This document shows positions 1 through 6,234 of a stretch of 7,105 bases of DNA, piece by piece; within the stretch, counting starts at the first letter, position 1, and each line of letters starts with the position of its first letter. The notes under the pieces were generated by a model that saw nothing but the letters and a program-made list of their open reading frames with translations, was not told where the DNA came from and searched no databases. Location: contig JAHEHW010000088.1 in the NCBI GenBank assembly GCA_024639745.1, forward strand, positions 1 to 7,105. Direction: 5' to 3'. The stretch is from Salaquimonas sp. Its GTDB lineage: Bacteria > Pseudomonadota > Alphaproteobacteria > Rhizobiales > Rhizobiaceae. The translations under genes were made by a program, and so were the position numbers.

Positions 1-144
1 GATTATCCGGAAAAGGCGGCCTCACCGCATAATACTAGGCCGCGAATGAAAGTGTTCGGATGTTTCTGGCCTGCAAAGGGCCAATAGCATCATTGAAACC
101 CTTTCAAATGCCAAAACAGTTTCTTAGTCAAGTACGTGGGATTC

Positions 145-163
145 TTTGCCAAAGGCAAATTTT
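145..163 (+). terminator. Weak possible plus-strand terminator hairpin
   Basis: A perfect 6-bp inverted repeat, TTTGCC and GGCAAA, is separated by AAA and followed directly by TTTT. The stem has only three G-C pairs, so it is weak. It would suit a gene entering from the left edge and ending before about position 90, but no such gene is established. Confidence 0.22.
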
Positions 164-231
164 ACTAGCCTGACTTCCCGGGGACTCGGGTCCACTATCT
201 GTCATTGAATATCTCCCGTTAGATTACTTAG

Positions 232-252
232 AAAAAGCAGAGAAGATCTCGC
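232..252 (-). terminator. Possible terminator of the minus-strand transporter/SDR operon
   Basis: Read on the minus strand, GC-GAGA, loop TCT, TCTC-(bulged T)-GC is followed at once by TTTTT. This gives a six-pair stem with one bulge and a U-tract, about 70 nt after the stop codon of the dehydrogenase. Position and orientation fit the end of the operon, but the stem is short and imperfect. Confidence 0.33.
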
Positions 253-320
253 CGACGCTACAAGACGATCACCGCTCCAACGTCTCTTTTATGCAGTTTG
301 GGGCTGGTCTGAGCTATCAC

Positions 321-1079
321 TCAAATGCATTCGCCGCCGTCAATCACGAACGCTTGGCCGGTCATGAATGACGATCTGTCCGATGCCAGAAAAACAATCC
401 CATCTGCGATCTCTTCGACGGTGCCCCAACGTCCCATCGGAATCGACTCCTGAATGTATTCTTCGAGTTTTTCGCGTCCGCCCATTTGAATTTCAAAGCC
501 CCGATTGAAAGGAGTATCGATGAAGCCTGGACAAAGCGCATTAAAACGGATGTTTTCTCGTGCATAGTCCGCGGCCATCTGACGGGTCATGGCCAAAACT
601 GCATGTTTTGTGGTCGCATAGGCAATCATTTCCCGGTCATACTGAACTCCAGAATTAGACGATGTAATAATTACGCTACCGCCGCCCTGTGCTCGCATTG
701 GTTCAAGTGCCGCCTTCGAGGCCACAAAATGCGCCCTGACATTCAACTGCCAAGAGGCGTCCATGTCATCTACTGTGACTTGCTCCAGCTTCCCCTCAAT
801 CTGAATTCCAGCATGTGAATGAAGAATATCCAATCGGCCAAGTCGTCCAGCAATCTCCGCAATGGCTGCCAAGAGTTGGTCATCTCGCGTCACGTCAACC
901 GTCATTGCTTCCGCTTGATAGCCATCAGCCTCTATTTGATTGGCTACAGCTTCCGCGGTCTCGCGATTCTTATCCGTAACAATTACCCGCGCACCCTCAG
1001 CTGCCATCCGTGATGCTCCCGCCGCGCCAATTCCCGATCCAGCGCCTGTAACGAAAGCAACCTTTCCCTCAAGAAGCAT
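321..1079 (-). CDS. SDR family NAD(P)-dependent oxidoreductase (classical short-chain dehydrogenase)
   Basis: This is a 252-residue cytosolic Rossmann-fold oxidoreductase of the classical SDR family, at normal length. The cofactor loop TGAGSGIG lies at 11-18, and Asp36 after the second beta strand favours NAD over NADP. The catalytic set is Asn113 (QLNV), Ser141, Tyr154 and Lys158 (YATTK). PGF at 184-186 and the C-terminal MTGQAFVIDGG are typical of the family. The usual NNAG structural motif reads SHAG (88-91), so its Asn is His. The ATG has GGAG 7 nt upstream, supporting this start. It is the last gene of the operon, 26 bp after the second permease, suggesting that it converts the imported compound or a breakdown product carrying a hydroxyl or carbonyl group. 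Family assignment is firm; the substrate cannot be read, and names such as 3-oxoacyl-ACP reductase would be over-annotation. Confidence 0.95.
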   Translation of the reverse strand: MLLEGKVAFVTGAGSGIGAAGASRMAAEGARVIVTDKNRETAEAVANQIEADGYQAEAMTVDVTRDDQLLAAIAEIAGRLGRLDILHSHAGIQIEGKLEQVTVDDMDASWQLNVRAHFVASKAALEPMRAQGGGSVIITSSNSGVQYDREMIAYATTKHAVLAMTRQMAADYARENIRFNALCPGFIDTPFNRGFEIQMGGREKLEEYIQESIPMGRWGTVEEIADGIVFLASDRSSFMTGQAFVIDGGECI

Positions 1080-1105
1080 ATGATATCTCCAGTACGAATT
1101 ATTCT

Positions 1106-1918
1106 TCAGGCTTTATGTTCCCTGCGCAAAATAAGCTGCGCGATGATCAGGAGGATCAGAGACGCAAGCATGACCATTGTCCCGATCGCATTAATTTCGG
1201 GCGTCACACCGCGGCGGATAGAAGAGAAAATGTAAATTGGAAGCGTTGTCTCGGAGCCGGCAACAAAGAAGGCAATGATGAAATCATCGAAGCTGAAGGT
1301 GAAGCTCAACAGAAAACCCGCAAGGATCGCGGGCGCGATCAGCGGGAGCGTTATCTGCCAAAACGTTCCAAAGGGAGTTGCATATAAGTCGGCTGACGCC
1401 TCAGCGAGGTCCCTCTCAAGGCTTGAAAGCCTCGCGCGTACGATCACTACAACGAGTGCCATTGTAAACATCGTATGCGCCGCAATCAGGGATCCCATAC
1501 CCATGGAAAGACTTGGCGCTTCAGATGCCTCCGGCCATAGGGCAGCTAACCAGGGGTTGATCTGGTCGAAAACTGTGACTAGAGCGATCAGGGTTGCGAT
1601 CCCGATAACGATACCCGGGATCATGATTGCGATGTAGATAATCCCATCGAAAATTACGCGGACCGGCCCCCGCATTCCCTGCAAGCCGATAGCAGTCAAG
1701 GTTCCAAGTACACTTGCAAGCAAAGCCGAGACAAGGGCGACCATCAAACTGGTCTGGAGCGCGTCCATTACAAATGGATTTTTTAGAGCGCGACCATACC
1801 ATTGAACTGAGAACCCCTGAAGTTGGCTGGCATGACGCCCTGCATTGAAACTGAAAAGCGCAATGATGGCGATCGGCATGTAGAGGAAGAGATATACGCA
1901 GATGGCATAGACACGCAT
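1106..1918 (-). CDS. ABC transporter permease, PotC-like (spermidine/putrescine-type family)
   Basis: This is an inner-membrane permease of the binding-protein-dependent (MetI/PotC) type, 270 residues from the chosen start. About six hydrophobic helices are visible, at roughly 4-25, 55-80, 92-117, 142-160, 195-220 and 242-265. The cytoplasmic EAA loop that docks on the ATPase is at about 171-200 (EASADLYATPFGTF...LPLIAP). The segment SFDDFIIAFFVAG...LPIYIFSSIRRGVTPEINA is a hallmark of PotC proteins. I chose the ATG at 1918 because the minus strand carries GAGGG with GAGG ending 8 nt before it. The longer in-frame start at 1948 would overlap the previous gene by 20 nt and has no Shine-Dalgarno. 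It pairs with the PotB-like permease just upstream (stop codon about 10 nt before this ATG) to form the heterodimeric channel. Family assignment is firm; transport of spermidine or putrescine itself is not shown. Confidence 0.93.
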   Translation of the reverse strand: MRVYAICVYLFLYMPIAIIALFSFNAGRHASQLQGFSVQWYGRALKNPFVMDALQTSLMVALVSALLASVLGTLTAIGLQGMRGPVRVIFDGIIYIAIMIPGIVIGIATLIALVTVFDQINPWLAALWPEASEAPSLSMGMGSLIAAHTMFTMALVVVIVRARLSSLERDLAEASADLYATPFGTFWQITLPLIAPAILAGFLLSFTFSFDDFIIAFFVAGSETTLPIYIFSSIRRGVTPEINAIGTMVMLASLILLIIAQLILRREHKA

Positions 1919-1928
1919 CCCCCCGCCC

Positions 1929-2780
1929 TCACATGATCGAGACGTCATCGCGCTGGGTATTTAGGCGCGATATTAGACGCATGTAGACAGTGACTGTTAC
2001 CAGCATGATAACAATGAGCGTTACAGCTACAGCCGAACCGTAAGCCCAGTTCCGCGACTGTAGGAAAAGATCCACTAACGCATTGCCGACAAAGAAAACC
2101 TTGCCGCCTCCGAGCAAGGCGGGGATCAGAAACTCGCCCATCAGCAAGATGAAAACGAGCATGCAACCGGTCGCTATTCCGGGGACCGATAACGGAAGTG
2201 TAACTTGCATGAAAGTCGCGAAAGGCTTCGCGCCGAGATCCGAGGATGCCTCAAGCAAACGCTTGTCGAGGCGATCAAGGCTTACATAGATTGGGAACAC
2301 CATGAGCGGCAAATAGCCATAAATGATGCCGATCAGGACAGCGAACGGGGTATAGATCAAGCGAACCCCTTCAATACCCAACATTTCCAATAAGTTTGGG
2401 ATCCCTTGACCGCCCAGAATATAGATCCACGCATAGCTTCGGATCAGAATACTGGTCCAGAATGGTACAATGACCAAAACCAGCAATACCGTTTTCCATT
2501 TGCGGCTCGTATTGACCGCAAGCTGGTATGCAAGCGGATAGGCAATCAGCATTGAAATCAATGTGCCGATCGGCGCTAAGATCATCGTGTTTTCAAAGGC
2601 CGTCAGTCTGGCAGGAAGATTAGCGTATTGTTCGAGAGTAAAAGCCGGGACATATCCGCCTGCATCCCCGCGTTCACCAAAACTGAAAATAAAAACCACG
2701 GTAAGTGGCAGGACCAGCATGATGAGAAACCATGCGCCTCCTGGTAACAGAAGCAGCCAATTTCTCTCCCGCTTGGTCAC
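1929..2780 (-). CDS. ABC transporter permease, PotB-like (spermidine/putrescine-type family)
   Basis: This 283-residue inner-membrane subunit partners the PotC-like protein. Hydrophobic helices are seen at about 9-33, 66-88, 97-121, 143-167, 200-222 and 247-268. The EAA docking loop lies near 177-201 (EASSDLGAKPFATFMQVTLPLSVPGI) and keeps the conserved Gly. RSYAWIYILGGQGIPN and MGEFLIPALLGGGKVFFVGN are characteristic of PotB/PotH-type permeases. The start codon is GTG at 2778-2780, with AAGG about 9 nt upstream; that site sits in the 17-bp gap after the binding-protein gene. Its TGA lies just ahead of the next permease and provides part of that gene's Shine-Dalgarno, suggesting translational coupling. 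Family is clear; the transported solute is unknown. Confidence 0.94.
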   Translation of the reverse strand: MTKRERNWLLLLPGGAWFLIMLVLPLTVVFIFSFGERGDAGGYVPAFTLEQYANLPARLTAFENTMILAPIGTLISMLIAYPLAYQLAVNTSRKWKTVLLVLVIVPFWTSILIRSYAWIYILGGQGIPNLLEMLGIEGVRLIYTPFAVLIGIIYGYLPLMVFPIYVSLDRLDKRLLEASSDLGAKPFATFMQVTLPLSVPGIATGCMLVFILLMGEFLIPALLGGGKVFFVGNALVDLFLQSRNWAYGSAVAVTLIVIMLVTVTVYMRLISRLNTQRDDVSIM

Positions 2781-2797
2781 TGCCGCTTACCTTCTGA

Positions 2798-3955
2798 TTA
2801 AGCTGACTTGAAACGTGCAAGCAGTTCCGCACGATTAGGATCGGTAAGTGTTGCCGCCGCGCCGAACTCCAGTGCATCCAACAATTCTTGTGCCGGATAA
2901 AGGATTGGATCTTCGAGGATCTCCTTGGGCAAAAGTGCGTTTGTCCTGCTATCGGCTACCGGGTAACCATGCGCGAGAACCTCTCTCGCGTTCACTTCCG
3001 GATCAATCAGGAAATTGATAAGGGCGTAGGCTGCCTCGCGATGCGGTGCGCCCTTTGGAATTGCATAGTAATCACTCCAAAGTTCGCCGCCCTCCTTACC
3101 AAGCACATACTGTATTTCAGGAATGTCCGAATTCAGCTGCTTGCCGTCGCCGGTCCAACACATCGTCATCCATGCGTCACCGCTGCGCATCGCTGGCTGA
3201 TAATCGGAGGAGATTGCAAAAAGATGTGGTTTAACCTTCAGAAGTAGCTCTTCCGCATCGGCAAGCTCTTTGGGATCTACCGAGTTAAAGGAGTACCCAA
3301 AATATTTCAGGGCATTTCCGATAGTCGTCAGCTGATAGTCATGCACCATGGTGCGTCCCGAGAAGTCGTCCATCGTCCGATCCCAGAAATCCTTCCAACT
3401 CGCCATCTCTTTGCCGCCAGTATGCGAGGTATTCACCGCAAATCCGGTGGTTCCCCAGTTTTTGGGAACAGCATAAACGGTTCCATCAACGATACCCGCA
3501 TCCGAGAAGCGTGGATCAAATGCGCCTGCCTCGTAGTTCGGGAGCTTCGAAAGATCCAGAGGCTCGATCAGATCTTCGCTAACATAAGTCGTGATCGTGT
3601 AGTTGGTCGGGACAAAGACGTCCCAGCCGCTTCCGCCAGCCTGCAGTTTAGCGAGCATCTCCTCATTCGAACCGAAAACATTTACCTGCGTGAATGCTCC
3701 GGTCTGCTCAGTGAAGATTTCGAAGTTCTTGGGGTCGTGATAATTAGGCCAGGTGGCCAACACTACCCGATCTCCGATATCAGTCGCTGCCCTTGCTGGT
3801 GTGGTGCGCAGCCCGGGCATTGCTGCTCCCAGTACCACAGCAGCGGCACCCAGGCCGGTCACTCCCAGAAAATGTCTTCTGGAAACCGATCCTTTCTGAT
3901 AACGCCGCAGCTCCTCCATGAACTTTCGTTTCGAGATATAGTCTTCAGGTTTCAT
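2798..3955 (-). CDS. Tat-exported periplasmic solute-binding protein, PotD/PotF-like
   Basis: This 385-residue binding protein of the polyamine-type family delivers solute to the permease pair. The N-terminus is a long twin-arginine signal: a charged region of about 24 residues, SRRHFLG at 25-31, a hydrophobic stretch to about 48, and a likely cleavage at ARA-A (54-57). Tat use means export in folded form, whereas E. coli PotD is Sec-exported. The mature part aligns by eye with PotD: WPNY at 69-72 matches the WTEY ligand-contact region, DVFVPTNYT is at 112-120, the CWTGDG stretch at 266-271 sits where PotD has WNGSAF, and EGGELWSDYYAIPKGA...ALINFLIDPEV at 288-321 is strongly family-like. The ligand-facing WTGDG differs from PotD, so the solute may not be spermidine or putrescine. 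The start is well supported by AAAGGAGG 7 nt before the ATG, the strongest ribosome site in the window, which fits the high demand for a binding protein. Confidence 0.94.
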   Translation of the reverse strand: MKPEDYISKRKFMEELRRYQKGSVSRRHFLGVTGLGAAAVVLGAAMPGLRTTPARAATDIGDRVVLATWPNYHDPKNFEIFTEQTGAFTQVNVFGSNEEMLAKLQAGGSGWDVFVPTNYTITTYVSEDLIEPLDLSKLPNYEAGAFDPRFSDAGIVDGTVYAVPKNWGTTGFAVNTSHTGGKEMASWKDFWDRTMDDFSGRTMVHDYQLTTIGNALKYFGYSFNSVDPKELADAEELLLKVKPHLFAISSDYQPAMRSGDAWMTMCWTGDGKQLNSDIPEIQYVLGKEGGELWSDYYAIPKGAPHREAAYALINFLIDPEVNAREVLAHGYPVADSRTNALLPKEILEDPILYPAQELLDALEFGAAATLTDPNRAELLARFKSA

Positions 3956-3988
3956 TTGAGCGCCTCCTTTGCGTGACCTGTCTTTCCG

Positions 3989-5146
3989 TCAGTCCTGCCT
4001 TAATACAAGCATGGCCTCTCTGCTTAGATTCAGCCATGCTCGATCTCCTTGATTGAAAGCCGTTCCCGCCAATTCAGCCTGACGGGGAGCCAGAACAATG
4101 ATATTTCCGAGGGACGAATGTCGCACCAAGTACTCAGTGTGCTCACCTAAGAATATGCGGTTCTGCACCACTACCTCGATGGCCCCATCCTCTGCCTTAC
4201 CTGTAAGCCGAATCTGTTCTGGTCGAATGCTGAGACAAACCGTTTCAGTCTCCCGAAAACTGTCACTTGCGCGTCCCTCGAACCTACTGCCGTCAGCAAG
4301 TTCAACCTGAGCCATATCTTCCTTTACAGAAAGCACCGTTCCTTCAAAGAAATTAGAAGTCCCGACGAAATCCGCGACATATTTAGTCTTGGGGTCGTCA
4401 TAAAGGTCGCGCGGGGTTCCCATCTGAACCACTTCACCGGCCCGCATCACACAGATCCGGTCGCTGAGTGAAAGGGCTTCTTCCTGATCATGTGTGACTA
4501 AAACAAAGGTAATTCCGAGCTGGCGCTGGAGATCCTGCAGCTCGATCTGCATTTCTTTGCGAAGCTTGCGATCGAGGGCAGCCAGGGGCTCATCAAGCAA
4601 TAATAGTTTGGGTTCGTTGACGATAGCTCTGGCAAGTGCAACCCGCTGTTGCTGTCCGCCTGACATCTCAAATGTCTTCCGGTTTTCGAAACCGGCCAAC
4701 CTGACAGTATCGAGTGCCCTTGCAACGCGTCGCGAAATCTCTGAACGATCCATTCTGGGCCGACGTTGTTTCAGCCCATATGAGATATTCTGTTCAACCG
4801 TCAGGTGCGGAAACAGGGCATAACTTTGAAAGACCATGTTGACTGGTCGGCAAAAGGGCGGTGAATCATTTACGATGCCGCCATCGATGAGAACGTCTCC
4901 CTCTGTCGGCTGCTCAAATCCGGCCAACATTCGGAGAGCTGTGGTTTTGCCACACCCCGATGGGCCGAGAAACGACAAGAATTCTCCCCGGTCAATCGTC
5001 AGATTCAAGTTTTTGGCTGCAGTTACGTCTCCGAACCGTTTCGTAACTGCCCGCAATTCTGCAACGGGTGCAGTTTCCTCCCTGAAGCGGTCACTTGATA
5101 GACCAGCCGGAGCCGGTGAAACGTTCATGAGCAGCTGGAACCTCAT
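3989..5146 (-). CDS. ABC transporter ATP-binding protein, PotA-like
   Basis: This 385-residue ATPase powers the transporter from the cytoplasmic face of the membrane. Motifs in order are Walker A GPSGCGKT (61-68), Q-loop VFQSYALFPH (Gln107), signature SGGQQQR (162-168), Walker B LLLLDEP (181-187, catalytic Glu186), D-loop ALD (190-192) and switch His219. A C-terminal TOBE-type regulatory domain follows from about 265, including the SIRPE motif (306-310) common to PotA/MalK-like ATPases. It is the first gene of the minus-strand operon, 33 bp before the binding-protein gene. The start is uncertain: no Shine-Dalgarno precedes the ATG at 5146, while a second ATG at 5128 (residue 7) has GAGG 12 nt upstream. 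The first 25-30 residues are not conserved in the family, so either start gives a working protein. Family and role are firm; the substrate is not defined. Confidence 0.95.
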   Translation of the reverse strand: MRFQLLMNVSPAPAGLSSDRFREETAPVAELRAVTKRFGDVTAAKNLNLTIDRGEFLSFLGPSGCGKTTALRMLAGFEQPTEGDVLIDGGIVNDSPPFCRPVNMVFQSYALFPHLTVEQNISYGLKQRRPRMDRSEISRRVARALDTVRLAGFENRKTFEMSGGQQQRVALARAIVNEPKLLLLDEPLAALDRKLRKEMQIELQDLQRQLGITFVLVTHDQEEALSLSDRICVMRAGEVVQMGTPRDLYDDPKTKYVADFVGTSNFFEGTVLSVKEDMAQVELADGSRFEGRASDSFRETETVCLSIRPEQIRLTGKAEDGAIEVVVQNRIFLGEHTEYLVRHSSLGNIIVLAPRQAELAGTAFNQGDRAWLNLSREAMLVLRQD

Positions 5147-5170
5147 ATTATCCGTAGACTGGATGAAACA

Positions 5171-5180
5171 AGCATATGCT
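5171..5180. promoter_or_regulatory. Perfect 10-bp palindrome, possible operator
   Basis: AGCATATGCT reads identically on both strands. It lies 25 bp upstream of the first ATPase start codon within the divergent control region. A binding role is inferred only from symmetry and position. Confidence 0.3.
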
Positions 5181-5191
5181 CGTTCATGTAA

Positions 5192-5209
5192 ATATGATTT
5201 TTGTCATAT
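5192..5209. promoter_or_regulatory. Inverted repeat ATATGA-N6-TCATAT, candidate operator for the LuxR-type regulator
   Basis: Two perfect 6-bp half-sites separated by 6 bp give an 18-bp dyad, about the size bound by a dimeric LuxR/GerE protein. It lies 38 bp before the regulator's start codon and 45 bp before the ATPase start, so it could control both directions. No experiment or known consensus supports it; the sequence shows symmetry only. Confidence 0.4.
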
Positions 5210-5247
5210 ACTGGATTGAGTATTGTTAGCTTTAGGGGCCATTCTCG

Positions 5248-6042
5248 ATGAAAGCAGACTGGTGGGAATGCGCAGGGAAAATCATTGAACAGATTGGAAA
5301 GAAGGATTTTCCCGCTACGCTTGCTGCCAGCCTGCGCAAGATAGCACCATATGAATATACCGTGATCTTTGGCTATGTCGGTTCCGCCAGGCCGCTAGAC
5401 CTATTTGATGATTTTCCCCGCGACCGCCGGAGATTGCATGTGGAGGAGTATCAGGCAGGTCCCTATTTGCTCGATCCATTTTTCCTTGCGAGCAGGGATC
5501 TTGCTCGACCGGGGCTTTATAGATTAAGGGAAATCGCGCCTGATCGATTTTATCAGGGAGAGTATTTCAAGAACTATTATGAGGCCACCGGACTTGCCGA
5601 AGAGGTAGGTTATCTTATCGATATTCATGCCCGGCTGAAGGTCGTTGTTTCGCTTATGCGGAAGGAAAAACGGTTTAGCGCAGCTGAATTCAATGCCTTG
5701 AGCAAGGTTTGCCCAATTGTAGATGCTGCTTGCCGACAAAACTGGCAAAGCATAGCCGTCGAAGAGAGCCACGATTCTATAACGATCGAAGAACAGGTCG
5801 AGATGGCTTTCAAGAAAATTGGAGAGGGCATACTGACTCCGCGCGAGAGGCAGGTGGTGGAATACACACTTCGCGGTCATTCCGCCGAGGCAATCGGGAA
5901 GATCTTTGAGATTTCACCCGGCACTGTAAGAATACACCGGCGCAATATCTATCTGAAGCTAAGGATCAATTCCCAAGGGGAGCTGTTTTCTGAATTCATC
6001 TCCGCAATGCTTGAGAATTCACAAACCGATGTCCGAATATAA
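5248..6042 (+). CDS. LuxR-family (GerE-type HTH) transcriptional regulator
   Basis: This is a 264-residue cytoplasmic DNA-binding regulator. The C-terminal LuxR/GerE domain spans about 195-252: LTPRERQVVEY opens it, followed by GHSAEAIGKIFEISPGTVRIHRRNIYLKL, where the ISPGTVRIH part is the recognition helix. The N-terminal 170 residues contain YLLDPFFLA (73-81) and APDRFYQGEYFKNYYEATGLAEEVGYL (97-123), a pattern I associate with LuxR-type regulators encoded near polyamine-like ABC transporters, not with the acyl-homoserine-lactone pocket of TraR/LuxR. There is no phosphoacceptor receiver domain. It probably senses a small molecule, perhaps the transported solute. It is divergent from the transporter operon and upstream of the DUF1989 gene on the same strand, making it the likely local regulator of both; whether it activates or represses is unknown. 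The ATG has AGGGG 9 nt upstream. Confidence 0.9.
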   Translation: MKADWWECAGKIIEQIGKKDFPATLAASLRKIAPYEYTVIFGYVGSARPLDLFDDFPRDRRRLHVEEYQAGPYLLDPFFLASRDLARPGLYRLREIAPDRFYQGEYFKNYYEATGLAEEVGYLIDIHARLKVVVSLMRKEKRFSAAEFNALSKVCPIVDAACRQNWQSIAVEESHDSITIEEQVEMAFKKIGEGILTPRERQVVEYTLRGHSAEAIGKIFEISPGTVRIHRRNIYLKLRINSQGELFSEFISAMLENSQTDVRI

Positions 6043-6061
6043 ATTTCGAGGAATTGCGCCA

Positions 6062-6160
6062 ATGAACGATTGTCTCGCGAAATGCGGGTATATCAATGAA
6101 CTTCTTTGGAAGCGTGATAGTGTTAGAGGCGTTGAGCCTCAAAAGGCATTTAGGGGTTAG
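6062..6160 (+). CDS. Possible 32-residue small protein (hypothetical)
   Basis: A short open frame starts 19 nt after the regulator's stop codon and runs for 32 codons to TAG at 6158-6160. Its ATG is preceded by GAGGA with a 9-nt gap, a reasonable ribosome site. The product starts MNDCLAKCGYINELLW, has two Cys three residues apart (Cys4, Cys7), and has a basic second half. I recognise no family. It could be a small protein co-expressed with the regulator, a translated leader controlling the DUF1989 gene 74 nt further on, or chance. A short hairpin (GAGGC-GTTGA-GCCTC, 6126-6140) lies inside it but has no U-tract. Only the ribosome site and position support it. Confidence 0.25.
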   Translation: MNDCLAKCGYINELLWKRDSVRGVEPQKAFRG

Positions 6161-6234
6161 GCATCTGTTTATAGGGACGATTGTTCAGGAAGCTATCGCG
6201 AAACCAGGCATCTTGAAAGCCGCGGGGTGAAGCA

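Larger units (their letters stand above)
1..320. other. Left-end region without a recognisable gene
   Basis: No convincing coding region is seen. In the plus direction two frames are open from the left edge and stop early, one at 85-87 (28 codons, ending in residues MKVFGCFWPAKGQ) and one at 46-48. Either could be the last residues of a gene outside the window, but neither resembles a family I know. A minus-strand mini-ORF of 25 codons (128-205, starting MTDSGPESPG) has a GGGAG sequence 7 nt before its ATG, yet its predicted protein is featureless. The region contains a small hairpin at 145-159 and a terminator-like hairpin at 232-252, both listed separately. It appears to be the convergence zone between the minus-strand operon and whatever lies to the left. 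Confidence 0.5.
5147..5247. promoter_or_regulatory. Divergent intergenic control region between transporter operon and regulator
   Basis: These 101 bp separate the start codons of two divergently oriented transcription units, so promoters for both must lie here or in the adjacent coding ends. The stretch is clearly A+T-richer than its surroundings between about 5165 and 5230. I do not see a convincing pair of -35 and -10 boxes on either strand. It contains two symmetric sequences (listed separately), and the tetramers TCAT, ATGA and TCAT at 5184, 5194 and 5204 recur exactly 10 bp apart, on one face of the helix. AGGGG 9 nt before the ATG at 5248 is the likely ribosome site of the regulator. 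Confidence 0.7.

Noticed and set aside
128..205. 25-codon minus-strand ORF (MTDSGPESPG...) with GGGAG before its ATG
   Set aside because: It is too short, matches no family I know, and probably lies beyond the operon's terminator; it is kept only as a remark under the left-flank entry.
172..369. Plus-strand frame open for about 65 codons, considered as a transposase or gene remnant
   Set aside because: It has no start codon near its beginning, runs into the antisense of the dehydrogenase, and shows no transposase motif such as a DDE pattern.
486..1013. Plus-strand open frames (486-818 and 819-1013) antisense to the dehydrogenase
   Set aside because: They lie inside a clear SDR gene on the other strand, their products have no recognisable motif, and no ribosome site stands out.
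1919..1948. Longer start for the PotC-like permease at 1948
   Set aside because: It adds MTSRSCEGGG, overlaps the preceding permease gene by 20 nt and lacks a Shine-Dalgarno, whereas the ATG at 1918 has GAGG 8 nt upstream.
3341..3976. 211-codon plus-strand open frame antisense to the binding-protein gene
   Set aside because: Despite its length it mirrors a well-supported Tat-signal binding protein, and its predicted protein is Cys/Arg-rich with no domain pattern, as expected of an antisense shadow.
6126..6140. GAGGC-GTTGA-GCCTC hairpin as terminator after the regulator
   Set aside because: The stem is only 5 bp and is followed by AAAA on the plus strand, not T residues; no U-tract supports termination in either direction.
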